Shown piece by piece: positions 12,101 to 24,444 of a DNA stretch of 64,000 nt. Numbering within the stretch: the stretch's first letter is position 1; each line of letters begins with the position of its first letter. Origin of the DNA: Phaeosaccion multiseriatum (Eukaryota; Ochrophyta, other classes); contig OZ218953.1 of assembly GCA_965112735.1 (NCBI GenBank), positions 3,844,001 to 3,908,000 on the forward strand, in the 5' to 3' direction. Both the position numbers and the translations under genes were made by a program. The notes beneath the pieces were generated by a model that saw nothing but the letters and a program-made list of their open reading frames with translations, searched no databases and was not told the origin of the DNA.

Positions 12101-13292
12101 GCGTCCACCACAAACAGCTCTGCCTCGTCTGCCCCCACCGCCTGCGCCAGCAGCGCCCACTCAGTGTCCAACAGAGCCTTGGCATCGAGGCCCGTAGCCT
12201 GCGCAATACCCTCGCGAATGTTCTGAATGGTCGTGAAACCGTGCTCGTCGGGCTTGAGCGCGAGCACCAGGTGCTGCAACTGACGACTGAACTCCTCCCT
12301 TAGCGCAGGTGCCTCCGTGTCCTCCAGATCCATCGTGCCGAACAAGTTGTAGTCGTGGTTCGGGGCCGCACCATGGTTGCCTCCTCCTCCTCCTCCAATA
12401 CCCGAGGCACCACCAACGCCGCTGCCGCCCCTGGCCAGAGGACTCATGCTGCTCGCAAGAAAGGCGTTGTCGCCCCCCCTCCGCCCCCGCGACAACGGCG
12501 AGCCTGCCCCTACACCTTGAAAGGTGTTGCGCATGGGGCTCTGAGCGCGAGGCGAGGAGCGGTGCACGGGGGAGGAGAACATGGCGGAGTGGCCAAGACC
12601 ACCTGCCGCCCCTCCTCGGGCGTGAGTCCGCGTGTTTCCGAGGCCGAGGTGGTGGGTGGGGGACGCCGTCCCACCTGGAGTGTCTTCCGTCCGCACAGCA
12701 ATCTCCTGATACACCTGTGGCGTCGGCAGGGCACAGAGAGGGCAGGGTGAGAATGCGGTGGATTGAGCCTCTTCTGACGAGTAGGGGAGTGCGCGACTTC
12801 ATGACTAATGCTCACACCACTCTCCACTCTCCTACAAATCAATCAAAGCAATGCCTTCTGCTCGTCCTGCCTGCTCTCCCTCCCCCCCTGTCCCCCGCCT
12901 GCCCATATACCTGTCTGTGCTGCTTGTGCCTGAGCCTCCGATATGCCTCCACCAAGCCCTGTAACGCCTCCCTCTCCATGATGCGCAGCAGCGGGCCCAA
13001 CATGCGCGACTGCTGTACCGCAAACTGATGGAACGCCTCAGGAGAGATGCGGCCCTCCCCACCTGGCGAGATGCGCATCACCAACTGGTGTAGTTCGCGG
13101 TGCGACAGACGTACACTGGGGTCCACCTTCTCGAGGAAGCACGCAATGTCCTCGACGGTGGCGTAGTCTGGGAAGGGCTTCTTGGTGGAGAGTTTGTGCA
13201 GCTTGGCAATCTCCTTCCATGCCGTGCTGGAGTCTACGGCGTCGGCGTTACTCTGCTGGATCTTACTCACCTGAGGCAGCCAAGTTGCAGTC

Positions 13293-13329
<37 letters not shown>

Positions 13330-16300
13330 GGGGGGGGGCAGAAAAAGGGCACAGCAACATCATAAGTTGAGATGAGAGTCCAGCTCTCCGGCAAGAGTGC
13401 GACAACTTCAACTTCAACTTCAACTTCCACCTGGACCGAGCTACAGCCCCACCCACCCATCCGCCCACCTGCAGAGAGAGCACATAATCCCGGAGGCGTT
13501 CCAAGGCGCGGCCGACCCGAGCCGCTGCGCGTTTGTCCTTGTCCTCCTTGCTGAGGAAGAAGTTGAGGAAGTGGAGCAGGTCCACTCGCTCCAGGCCGTC
13601 CTCCTTGCCGTCGAAGCGGCTCCGGAGGGCACTCTGTTCGGGCCGGGTCAGGTACACGCCGCATTCGTGAAGCATACGGGAAAAGTCCGACCTGCAGGGG
13701 GGGGGGGGGCAAAGGGGGTGGTGGGCTTTGTCAGGACTAGAGGAGAGGAGCAGGAGGACGACTCGATCCGCAGGTATAGGCTTCATCACATCAATCACCT
13801 TGGGCCAAGGAATGCCGGAGCGAAGAGGTCAACCTCACTTTCTCACTCTATCACTCACTCACTGACTCACTCACTGTCTTACTCACTCGCCTACTCTCTT
13901 ACTCACTCACTCACTCACTCACTCACTCCCTCACTCACTCGCTCACTCACTGGCTCAACTCACTCACTCACTCCCTCCCTCACTCCCTCACGCACCTGTC
14001 CAAGAGCCCGTCCCCGTCCCTGTCGAGCCCCTCGAACTTCCTCCTTAGCGCCTTGATCTGCTCGCGTCTCGCCTGCCCAATCTTGCGGAACATGCCCACT
14101 CCGAACTTGCGGCGCAGCAGATCCGCCACCTCGTCGAGCTCATCCCCCGTCAGCGACACGAAAGCGAGCCACTCCCTCCGGTCCAGGAGCTTGCTTCCGT
14201 CCTTGTCGAGCCTGCCCAGGAAGAGGGTGAGGTCCTTGGAGCTAACATTAAGCCCCACCTCTCGGAGAAGCTTCTGCAGCTGGCGCTTGGTCAGCAGCCC
14301 CTTGCCCTGTCGCAGTAGGGGGAGAGAAGGACAATGAGGAGGTGCCAAGAAATAAAGAAGAGTGGCCGGATGGACGGACGGACGGACGGACGGGCAGGGC
14401 AGGGCGAGGGTAGGGTTTAGGGGTTGAAGGGCCCTTGAGCGGATGGGTAGGGCTCCGGTTCACATGAACATTGAACATACATGGACATGCCTGCATGTCG
14501 AGAGTGCCGAGTGAGCAGGTAGAGAGGGGGGCAACCAACGCGCGCTTCCTCCCCCTCACCCTCACCCTCACCCTCACCCCCTCACCTTGGCATCGAACTT
14601 GTTAAAGAGGCTGGAGTAGTCCATGGACGCTCCCCCCTCCTTATTCACATTCTTTGGCGACACGTACTCTCGCACATGCCGGCGGATGTTCTGTTCAAGC
14701 ATCATTTGGCGCTGCTCCGGCAAAGGAAGGGGGGGGGGGAGAGAGGTGAAGATGAAGCAAGGCGGTGGAAACAAAGGTGGGCCCTAGAAGGGAGGTAAAA
14801 AGTGAGGAGACGAGAAGGTGTCAGTCTTACTCGGGGCAGGACGCGCAAGGCTGTTCCCCTGAAACATCCACCGTCAGGCTTGGGCAGGTCTCTCATCCTT
14901 GGGCCCAGTGTAGTGCAGGACAAATCACCCTCGTCGGGACCTCTGGGGCTCTCCCTCCCCCCTCTCCCTCCCTTTCTCTGCCTCTCTCCCTCCCTCTCTG
15001 CCTCTCTCTCTCTCCCTCCCTCAACCCCCTCTTACTCCCTCTCTATGCCTCTCTCCCTCCCTCTCTCTTTGCCTCTCTCTCCCTCCCTCTCTCTCTGCCT
15101 CTCTCTCCCTCCCTCTCTCTTTGCCTCCCTCTCCCTCCCTCTCTCTTTGCCTCTCTCTCCCTCCCTCTCTCTTTGCCTCTCTCTCTCTCCCTCTGCCTCT
15201 CTCCCTCTCCCCCCCCCCCTCCCTCCCTCCCTCTCCGCACGTGTATCTATGTACAACTCACCTTGGCCTCGGACATGGTGGAGGCAACATGGTAGGAAGT
15301 GCCCCCCATGTGCTGTGACCCCGTCCGCCGCGCTCTGATGGGCTTGTACCACAAGAAGGTGTCCTTTCCGATGGTGCCTCCGTTGAGATTCCCCGGCACG
15401 AGCAGGTAGCCCCTCCCTGGGGGCGTGTAGATCTCGCTGGTGCGGTCCTTGGACTTTCCCGTCGTGATAGCAATGTCCAGAATGGAGTCCCTCTCCTCCT
15501 GTGCATGCACACACACACACACAGAGTGAGAGAGAGAGAGAGACGAAGAATGTTCTTGAGAGAACACACACACACGCCGATGCACATGGTGATGCCGACT
15601 CCTCTCTGTAACCGCCTCTCCGACCCATGCGGCACACCTCGCCGTCCTGTGCCTCGTCTTTTCTCTCCTGCCCCACCCCGGCTCACACGCAACCACCCGC
15701 GTATCCATCCATACCACCTACCTGCTCCTCCGTTGTGGCTCTCCTGACCCAAAAGTACTGCGATCGAGAGAGGGTGTTGCCCTTGTTGATGTTCCTCTGC
15801 AGGCACTGATAGCCGTCCACCACCAAGGCAGAGTTCACATTCTTGCTGTCAATAAGAATGTCCACAAGCGGCTTGAGTCGAGCACCCGCTCCTCCGTGCT
15901 TGCGACGACGGTACCAGAGGTGGACGCTCCGTCCAAAGGTCCCTTCGTTCAAGTTGGCGTCCACACTTTGTGCAGGCAGGAAAGCAGCAGGGGCAGGAAG
16001 AAGAGACAAGGAGGAGGAATACACGGCTCAGACGCAAGAGCGCTCAGCGAATTACGAGAATGGAAATGAAATTACACCATGTCGTACCGTCGGTAACCGT
16101 TGGCCTCGAGCTCCGCCTCCTCCGCGCGAGAGGTGGACACGTGTATGTCAACGATTGCCCCACTCGCCTTGGACAAGAGGCCCGCGATGGCCCCCGTGGC
16201 CACCACGTCCTCCCCCGCAGGCCCCACGAAGCCCAGAAAGTCGTCCAGGCTCGCCGCGCCGTCTCCATCAATGTCAATGAGGCTGAGCAGAGCCCGGGCC

Positions 16301-17344
16301 TCCTCCTCGCTCACGTCGAGACTGAGCCAGTCGTCCAGCAGGTTGGCCAGCACCCGGGGAGATATGCTGGCGCCGCGGTGGGGCTCTGCCAGCAGGTCGT
16401 ACATGTCCCTGAGTTGGCTGTCTCGGCGACCGAACTTCTTCTTTAGTTGCTCGCGCAGATGACGGCAGGCGTCTCTCACCTCCGTCTCTGTCATGAGGAC
16501 GGCTTGCAGCATCTCCTGCATGCTCACTGCCGCCACTCCCGCCGCACCGGTACCCTTCTCGAACTGGTGGAAGGCGGAGTCGGCATCCACTACAGAGGGC
16601 GACTCTCCAGTGATATCCAGGACCGCCTGGGATATGACGAGGAGCGACAGCAGAGGAGAGATGCGAAGGGCGGCGGAGTCAGACCGCAAACACGGAGCGG
16701 TGGTAGGCGAGAAAGAGAAGATATAAGGGACAACCTCTCAGCACACGCGTGTGGTGCAGGAGAATAGGGGGTGGGGAGGCTGCATGCGTGGACTGCTTGT
16801 GGGAAGCATGAGCTCCGTTTCTCTCCTTCTGTACAATGACACCACGTCAATGTGCAGAGTCTGTAGTGGTGCGTATCTCAGCAGCCTACCCCCCCCTCGT
16901 CTCTGATATACCTGTTTGAATCCCTCTGCGTCCATGGAGGGCTGCCCTCCGCCGAGGTCTCCGTACTTCTCGAAGATGGACTCCACATAGTCCTCCACGA
17001 AGAGGAAGCTGCGGGGCGGGCCCGTTCGAGCAGCACGAGCACAACATTGAGTACGGCATCAGAAGAAGTAGGATCATTTGCACACACAGCACATAGCCAC
17101 TTCTTGCGCTCTCTCAGCCATGCGTGGCTCACAGGAGGATAGTAGGGAGGGCGAGCTCGAGCCGGCCAAGTTGCATATGCCATGACTGTCAAGGTACGAC
17201 ATCGTACGATACAGCACGGTAAAACAGCCGTTGATGCGCTCTCTTCACGTACCCGTCTTCATTAAGGTGTGACTGCTTCCTTATGGAGGCCTTCACCTCC
17301 TCCCACAACCTCTTTCCCCCCTCTTCCTCCTCTGGGCCCGCCAT
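8047..17344 (-). CDS. Giant EF-hand protein with MABP-like repeats and RanBP2 zinc fingers
   Basis: Twelve exons (17344-17253, 17008-16912, 16626-16088, 15965-15722, 15498-15262, 14711-14586, 14306-13996, 13691-13469, 13270-12911, 12714-11020, 10850-9159, 9042-8047) give 2203 residues with all phases matching. EF-hand pairs occur throughout; loops seen include DIDGDGAASLDDF, DKDGSKLLDRREW, DRDGDGLLDR, DLNGDGVINPQEF and DVDGSEGLDYREF, so calcium binding is expected. Residues ~238-400 hold three beta-prism (MABP-like) units: GYRRVDANLNEGTFG, GYQCLQRNINKG and GYLLVPGNLNGGTIG, each followed by a W/F-Y/W-V-R/K strand. The C-terminus has two C-x2-C-x10/11-C-x2-C RanBP2 fingers (~2058-2115). Gly/Ser-rich linkers separate modules. 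Multi-EF-hand proteins such as EFCAB6 are the nearest concept, but this architecture is not one I know. Confidence 0.8.
9118..9150. repeat. CA microsatellite in last intron of EF-hand gene
   Basis: A (CA)n run of about 30 nt directly follows the donor region of the intron 9158-9043. It reads as (GT)n on the sense strand. Confidence 0.9.
13296..13340. repeat. GT microsatellite followed by G10-CA
   Basis: A (GT)n run at 13296-13326 is followed by ten G residues and CA. It lies within the intron 13468-13271 of the EF-hand gene. Confidence 0.9.
13834..13990. repeat. TCAC/ACTC tetranucleotide array
   Basis: Imperfect (CTCA)n fills most of the intron 13995-13692 of the EF-hand gene and stops directly at the donor, so the sense strand starts with GTGAGGGAGTGAGG-like units. 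Confidence 0.9.
14951..15232. repeat. CT-rich minisatellite (CTCTCTCCCTCC units with TTTGC/CTGC)
   Basis: Roughly 22-24 nt units (CTCTCCCTCCCTCTCT plus TTTGC or CTGC) repeat about ten times in the EF-hand gene intron 15261-14712. Open frames here are repeat artefacts. Confidence 0.9.
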
Positions 17345-17580
17345 TGCAAACCACTTCCTCTCCTTCTATTTACGACTCTTCTTGTGCAATGCTTCCCAGC
17401 AGCATGCGTCAAAAGCAGCAACCACGAAGAACAGTGTTCACCATCCCCTTTCCCCTTTCTTGCAGCAGCGTGCTGCTTGCTCTGCGTAAAGTTGTCGTCC
17501 AGTACATTTTCGGCTCAAGGGATTTTCGGTTACACCTTCTTGGCCTCAAAAAAACGCTCGATCTCTTGCTTTGATACATG

Positions 17581-17839
17581 TAACCTCGGCCCTGGAAGAG
17601 GTTATCAGATTACTGATTACTGCCGGCGCCAGCCGGCCTGATTACTGATTATGGCGCCAGCCGGGCCTGATTACTGATTATGGCCGGCGCCAGCCGGGTC
17701 TGATTACTGATTATGACCGGCGCCAGCCGGCCTGATTATGACGGGCGCTAGCCGGCCTGATTACTGATTATTGGCGCCAGCCGGCCTGATTACTGATTAT
17801 GACCGGCGCACACTGTAACCTCTTCCAGGGCCGAGTAAC
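17581..17839. repeat. Inverted-repeat-bounded tandem array, element 1
   Basis: A perfect 20-nt inverted repeat, CTCGGCCCTGGAAGAGGTTA at 17585-17604 and its complement at 17816-17835, encloses about seven ~33-nt units. Six contain GATTACTGATTA and one a shortened GATTA; they are separated by GC spacers with GGCGCCAGCCGG (one variant with GCTAGCCGG). The tetranucleotide TAAC directly flanks both ends (17581-17584 and 17836-17839), as a target duplication would. It begins 62 nt past the TMEM63 stop, in its likely 3' UTR. A non-autonomous mobile element or a structured 3' element are both possible. No protein is encoded. Confidence 0.75.
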
Positions 17840-17901
17840 CCGGCCGTACATCCTCTTCATTAGTTAAAGTCAACACGACAACGGGGCGTTGCTCACTCCA
17901 A

Positions 17902-20788
17902 TCAAGACTCCATGGCGCTACTCTCCCGCATCGACGTGCCCAAGGGGCGGTAATACTCGGATTGTCCCTGCCCCTGGCTCTGCCTCTGCTGCCCGCTCCG
18001 TCGGGACCGCCGCGGCTCGTCGTCTTCGAGCTCCGGCTCCACCACTGCCTGTGCCAAAAGCTCCGGCTGTAGATACGCGCGATAGGCGTCCACGCCCACC
18101 GGGAAGTCGCGCTTGCGTTGGTAATCCAACGTGGCGGCAATCTCCAGAGGGAGGGTCTCTGAAGCGGGCTCGTACACGTCGCGCTGCCGCACCTTGAACA
18201 CCCAAGTGGCGATGATGGCGGCGCCCACCACTCCCGCCTGCGCGTAGCCTTCCTTGAGCAGCAAGATGCCAATCATGGTGCCTTGCGCGATGAGCACCGC
18301 GAACACCACCCGCCGGAACACCTACACCAGCCGCAGCAACAGCCACAGCAGCAGCAGCGCAGCAGCACACCAGTACACCAGCAGCACAACAATGGGGATG
18401 AGGAGATGAGGAGATGAGGAGAGTCGTAAAAATCAGCACACGAAGGGGGTGAGGGGAGTGGTAATACAAACAGTCGAATGTGAAGGGAAAGAGAAGAGAC
18501 CAAGAGGCGGACGGACCTTTGGGAAGAAGCGACCCCCGGTTTCGAAAATAGGCTCGTACACATACAGCATCTGGTGCTTGTACGTTAGGTAGGCGCAGAG
18601 GAAGTAGGGGATGGCCACCACGAGGATGAAGGGGTTCACGCAGGCGTATGTCAAGGTCACCACCGCCACGAGCAGGTCTTGCGCGTAGTACTTATCACCG
18701 GGGGGGGAGGGAGGGAGGGAGGGAGGGAGGGAGGGAGGGAGGCAACGTAACGTCGTTAGAACTGCCACCATCCAAAGACTGGATGAGAGCGGACCACGCG
18801 TGCTCCTCCACGAGTACTTATGTGTGACACACTTCACACTTCAACAAGACCCATCCACTCCACTCAGCAGTCTTTGCGCCTCCCTCTCCCTTCCCCCATC
18901 CTATCCGTCTCGGGCTTATGCCATTGGCCGCCCCCCCCCCCCCCCCAATCCTGAGCCTATCATCGACGGACCTTGGGGTAGTTGAACCAGCCGGCGTCAA
19001 AGTAGGGCCTGATGCCCATCAGAACGTGCTTCCTGTGGCGAGGCGTGTCTTGCGGCGCCACACACAGGAGGATGTAATGCTGTATCAGTCGAGCGAAGCC
19101 AGTCAGCTCCATCCTGAGAGAGCCAGCCGTCAACAGATGAAACAGTGCACACAGGATGAGGTGAGCAAGGGGGAGAGAGGCGAATAAACACTTGTTGGAG
19201 ACAGTTTCATGTCGGGACGGAGAAGGCTGCTTTCCATGTCCACGAGAAAGGAAGGCCACAGCAGAGGCCAGGAAATGGGCAAGGTGTGGATGGAGTGCGA
19301 TTGGAGTGACTCGGTTCGTTAACTCACTCACCACAAGTCCTTTTAACTCACTCATCACAAGCCCCGTTAACTCACTCACCACAAGCCCGACAGCCCCTTG
19401 ATGAGGATGTACTCCGTGAAGAAGCCGCACATCTTGGGCAGAGACTCGCCGAGTAGTGTGAATGTCTTCTTCGGGTCCTGCGAGAGACACCGCCGCAGCG
19501 CACACACGCAGAGAGAGAAAGACGGGGGAGAGAGAGACGCGATTTGAGAGGAGGCCACGGGAGAGGCAGAACAACCAACCAATCCATTTAGTCTCGCAAG
19601 CTCAAGGAGTGAGCTATTTGAAGTTGAAAGCATCCTCAGGCACAGACACACCGGACGCTCAATGCCCCTCCACGGTCATCTGGTGCCATCATCCCCCTCT
19701 TTTGTTGGGAGGCACACCTCCCACTTGCCACCCACCCACCCACGTACCTTGACAATCTCCGAAATGCAGTCAAAAACAGATCCCGCGGCTGTGAGCAAGA
19801 GGGCGGCAGAGCGAGGGTGGAGAAGCACAGAAGGTCGCGACAGACAGTCGTGTTAGAGGAGTGTCAGTTTCGTACGAGCGAAAGAGCTTCTAAAACGAGA
19901 GAAACAACAAAAACGCTCTCCCACTCTTCTACTCCTCCTTCCGGAAACGATATGCTCTGTTCGGCGCTCTGCGATGTCCATCGCTCACTCACTTGTCGTT
20001 ACAAGAAAGACGTTGATGACCTGAGGGTAGTAGCGAGGATAGAGAGGGGGGGGGGGCACACGATACAGATTGCGCCCACAATGAGAGGACGGGCAGGCAC
20101 AGCAGGTTGGACACTCTTCTCCCTCCCTCATGTACTCCATCCACTAACTCACAGATGGCAGACTCTCTGCGGGCCACTTTTCTCCCCCCCTCTCTCCCTT
20201 CTTAGCGAGCCCGAGGCAGACGGCCGTACATCCACTCACTAACCTGGAAGGCAAAGTAGCGACTGAGGGCAAGCAGTTGGTTCTCCGACTCTGACTTGCA
20301 GCCTTGCGCAATGCCCAGTACGCGGATCATGGGCGGAACGGTGGCCATGAGGGCAAGCAGCGCCATCGGCTGCAGTGAAGACACCAACGCAGAGAAGAGC
20401 GACGACTCCTCGCAGAGGTTGGCCACCCAGTCGTAGCGGGACTCAAGAGCCGCCTGAGACAGAATGAGGTACAGCAGCTGCAAGGGAGGGGAGAGGAGGG
20501 GAGGGAAGGGCGGGCGGCGGAGGAGGGATGGGAGGGAGGTCCCGGCGGCGGAGGAGAGGAGGGCAGGTTAAAGGCAGAAGCGTGGGGGTGGGGGGTACAG
20601 GGGGCAGGGGGCAGGGTACCCCAAGAATGGGCACGGAGCAAGCACTTGAGTCAGTCAGGGACGCTCAAGTAAAGGGCTGTCGTCCTTACCGTGACGGGCA
20701 CAACGTAGAAGACGAAGATGAAGCCGAGGACGATGTCCACAGTCACTCGGCGCCTGCAAGTATATGTTTGTAGGAGCGTGTGTGTGAG

Positions 20789-20847
<59 letters not shown>

Positions 20848-22276
20848 GGCAGCAGATGAAAACACGTGTGCGGGGGAGGGGGCAACCGAGGCAAGCTGCA
20901 TTCAAAGCGAAGAATACTCCTCAACCGCACACACATACACATACCCTCCTCCTGCGAGGGCCTTGTCCTGTCTTCAGTGCGGACCCCCTCCTCCCACCCC
21001 ACCGCCCACTCACAGCCCATTCACTGCCCCACTCACTACTTCCCCATTTACTGCTCCACTCACGACTACCCCATTCACTGCCGCACGGCCGCACTCACCC
21101 CGCCCTTGTCCCCTTGGTGATGTATATATTCTCCCAATACACGTCTCGCGGCTCGGGGGCGTCCACGGCGGCGAATCTCCCTGGGGCCGCCCCGTGATGC
21201 ACCTGCAGAGAGGAGAGAGAGAGCGAAGAGAGAGAGAAAGACACTGCACTGTGAGAGGGGAGGTAGCAGAGCAGAGCAGGACAGAGGAGAGCAAAACTCA
21301 CGCAGAAGCATCTCTTAGGATGCTCACCCTGACCCTGGCCCTGACCCTGACCCTGACCCTGGCCCTGCGTCTGATCCTGGCCCTGACCTGCTGTGCGATG
21401 GTGGCCGGGGTGTAGGTCCTGAAGGTGACGAAGGCCTTGGTGGCCATGAGCGGGGCCGCCACCTCGGGAGCGGGGCGAGCTGACTCGCGCTGACGCTTGT
21501 TAGATGGGGGGGCGCCATCGGCCGAGTCGGGCTTGTTGGCGGGGAGCAGAGCTGCCTCTCTCGGGCTGGGCAGGGCAGGGCAGGCCAGGCCAGGGCAGGG
21601 CAGGCCAGGGCAGCAACAAACAAGCCGAGAGCAGGCAGGTACGAGCAAGGTACGAGCGAGGGGGGAGGAGTGAGTTAGTGAGTTACGTCCATAAGTGAGG
21701 GGTGCGAGGAAGGGGGCTCTAGGAGAAGGGATGGAGAACGATGGAAAAATCAGGAATCGTAGAGAGGAGGAGTGAGGAACCAACCAACCCACCCACCGAC
21801 TCACTCACTCACTCACTCACTTGTGGTTTTCCAAGGCAGAGCTCTCGGTAATGCCTACGGCGAGGTGAGGGGATGGAAACGAGGCAGCGGTGCAGGAAGA
21901 GCAAGCGGGCACAAAGGCTTAGGGGCGAGCCAGCGGGCGTAACGGGCACACAAACGACGGCGAGCAAGGCCCTCTAGCGGCATGAAAACGATGCATGAAC
22001 GAACAGCCCACCCGCCTCACCCCCTACCTCTGTGCACTGTCCATGCCATGCTGGCGAGGCGATCCATGAAGCCGCTTCCGCCCCGTGGAGGAGCGACAGA
22101 GGGCTCAACGTCCTCCTCGTCGTCATCGGGCAAGCCCCCTCCGTGGTGCGGACGAGCACCGGCGGGGGGCGTTGGCTGCCTCCAGTCTTCGTCTATGTCT
22201 CCCTTTTCTTCGGCGTCGTTGCCCTCGCTGAGGGAATCCCCCTCCTTGCGGTGACTCAGACGCTGAGGCAACAAGC

Positions 22277-22307
<31 letters not shown>

Positions 22308-24086
22308 TGTGGAGACGGACAGGTGAGGACACGTGGACTACCCACGAGAAGGAAGGAAGGACGCGGAAAGCAGCAACCCCACAAGACAAGACACGGATAG
22401 CCCGCCCACATACAAGTCAAACGCCCTCCTTGCCTTCCCTCACCTGCGCATACATCTCTACAGGGCCTGTTTTGCCCGAGACGGTCCAATCCTCGGGCAG
22501 AGGAGGATCCAGCTCCACCACCGCACCACCCCCCTGCTCCACAATCTTTGTCGTGAAGAGAGGCATGACAACGTGCTTGTCCTTCAACTCAAGGAAGCGC
22601 CGCTTCCTCGCCTGCTGCCCGCCGATCTGCGTGTTGAGAGCCGCCAGCTCGCCGGCGTACTGCTCCACCCGGGTGTCGAGGGCCGCTTGACGCGCGTCCC
22701 TGTCGCCGCTGCCCAGGGCCCTGCAGCACAGCCGGTTGTAGAGGCCTCTTCGCGGACCTCTGGCTTGGGCCACGAGGCAGCTCTCCAGCTTGTCCACCAC
22801 GGACTCGCGCTCCGCAATGAGCTTAGCAAGGTCCTTGAGATCCTGCAGGGCAAAGCGCAGGGTGGAGGGGGAGGGGGGAGGGTGAGGGGTGATGGTCAGA
22901 GCACAGCGAGTACAGAGGAAAGGGAGTGACCAAGAACCATCGAAGGGGAATAACGACAAAAGAGTGCACTCCAAGAGGGTCCAAGGCCACTTACTTGCGC
23001 GCATGACACGCTGAGCACGCTGTTGTTGTAGAGGACGTCGAAGTAAGCCTTGAGCTTGGCGTTGCTGCGCATACTGCTCGGCACGTCCTCCACCAAGATG
23101 GTGCGCATGTGAGCAGCGCCCAGCTTGAGGTATTGGTGTCGCAGGCGGCAGTAGGTGCGAAACTCGCCGTTGAGGAAGTAGAAGGTGATGAAGGTGAGTA
23201 GCCATGTGCCCACGACGGGGGCCCAGAGCCGCGGACTGCCCGGTTTGATGTTGGACATGGACATTCGAGAGAAACTGTTGCGAGGGGGGTGTTCGACGAA
23301 CCAGACCGACATGATGTGAGGGAGGGGCAGAGGATAGTCCGCGTACACAGGGAGATTTGAGCAACATGAGGAAACTCTCTCTCTCTCGCGGGCGCGCTTT
23401 GTCATTGTGGCCCGGCACGCACCTGTTGATACTGTCCGACGACTGGTAGTAGTTGCTCGTGACGTTGATGGGGAGGATGACAAGCAAGCAAAAGGGTGCA
23501 ACGGCTGCCGATATTTTGCAGCACAGCACGTAGAATCGAATGTACAGCAGCGCGTCGAATCCGGCGTACTCCAAAAACTCAGACTCGGGCATGCGAATCA
23601 GGTGCCATATCCACAAGAAGGGCCCTGGAGACAAGACGAAGGGGGGAGGCGGACGAAGGAGGAAGAGGCAAGCGGGGACATGAGCGATCTGAGTGTCCCA
23701 ACATGTGTCTCGATTTCTTCTCCCTCTCAGCTGTCACAGCGATGGCTCGTGCGCTCTCTCCCAACCTCCGAGCAACTTTTCTTTACCACCCCTTTGACCC
23801 CCCCCCCACCCTATAATGGGGTAGAAAGTACCCTCCTCTCCTCCCTCCTTAGTCTCCTCGTTACCAAGCCCTCACCTCTTTGCGGGGGGGGTAGACTCGG
23901 GGGCTTCAAAGCTCTCTTTGGGGAAAAGTAGTCCACCTCTTTCCATCGTTTTACGGTGAAGTAAATGAAGAACACAGCGACGACAGCCGCATTGGCCGCG
24001 GCAACGTAGCCGATCTCATCGAATCCCTCATTCTCAGTCTCGCTAAAGGCCTCCGCATCCACGAGCCAGGACGGAATCCAGCCCAT
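17902..24086 (-). CDS. TMEM63/CSC1 (OSCA-type) mechanosensitive cation channel
   Basis: About 16 exons read from ATG 24086 to TGA 17902. The N-terminus has the family's first transmembrane helices (ANAAVVAVFFIYFTV; FYVLCCKISAAVAPFCLLVI) followed by LPINVTSNYYQSSD, then GPFLWIWHL-type segments. The cytosolic part holds RTILVEDVPSSMRS, a long charged linker and AFVTF, then DVYWENIYI, the hallmark before the pore. Later helices include VDIVLGFIFVFYVVPVT, MALLALMATVPP, VINVFLVTT, FFTEYILIKGL and the ending VFAVLIAQGTMIGILLLK. OSCA/TMEM63 proteins are osmo- or stretch-gated Ca2+-permeable channels. A ~80-residue acidic/proline insertion (exon 22268-22025) is unusual. Two introns start with the rare donor GTCCGT. 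Confidence 0.9.
18704..18742. repeat. GGGA tetranucleotide run
   Basis: A short (GGGA)n array in a TMEM63 intron. On the sense strand it forms the TCCC polypyrimidine tract just before the exon 18698-18519. Confidence 0.9.
19321..19391 (-). repeat. 24-nt tandem triplication carrying a splice donor
   Basis: Three copies of AACTCACTCA(C/T)CACAAG plus a 7-8 nt variable part have period 24. The innermost copy is the real exon-intron border of the TMEM63 exon ending GLSGLW. The outermost copy also has an intact TTGTG|GTGAGTGAG donor, and the middle one has GA in place of GT. Confidence 0.85.
20787..20844. repeat. GA microsatellite
   Basis: An (AG)n run in a TMEM63 intron; it reads as (CT)n on the sense strand. 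Confidence 0.9.
21322..21400. repeat. CCCTGA/CCCTGG hexamer array
   Basis: Tandem CCCTGA and CCCTGG hexamers lie in a TMEM63 intron next to the donor after PATIAQQ. It resembles, but does not match, telomeric repeats. Confidence 0.85.
22269..22305. repeat. CAA trinucleotide run
   Basis: A (CAA)n run of about 12 units in a TMEM63 intron, just upstream on the sense strand of the acceptor for the acidic insertion exon. Confidence 0.9.
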
Positions 24087-24444
24087 GACTGCAGTGGGCA
24101 GCCTCCTTTGGAGGAGGTTTACAAATCAGCCAAACAGGTCCCTCGCCGCGCTTTCTTTGCAGCGGCCCCTGCTCCGACTTTTTCTGCTGCTGCTTATATT
24201 GCTGCTTCTTCCTCTACCTCTCCTTCCCCGGGCTAGCGGCAGAGGGTCGCGCGGAAGGAATAGTAACGATTTGGAGGAGAGAAAGGTTGGGCAACCGCCG
24301 AGGGCACCCAAGTGCATGCGGGTGGAGCCAAAATTCTTGGCTGAGCCGAAAGAGGGCGACAAACAATAAACGGGAAGGGGGGGGCGAGGATGCCTTAAGC
24401 TTGACGAGAAGAAGTAGCTCTTCTACGTGAAGGCGGCAGAAGCC

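Noticed and set aside
14405-14430. Telomere-like TTTAGGG context (agggtagggtttagggg)
   Set aside because: One degenerate unit only, within an intron of the EF-hand gene; not an interstitial telomere array.
21322-21400. CCCTGA array as a telomeric relic
   Set aside because: The unit differs from known telomere repeats and sits in an intron next to a donor; treated as a minisatellite.
24085-24369. A + strand open frame with a Leu-rich hydrophobic stretch between the channel and MUS81-like genes
   Set aside because: No splice or family support; it overlaps the channel's first codon in antisense and lies in the shared 5' region.
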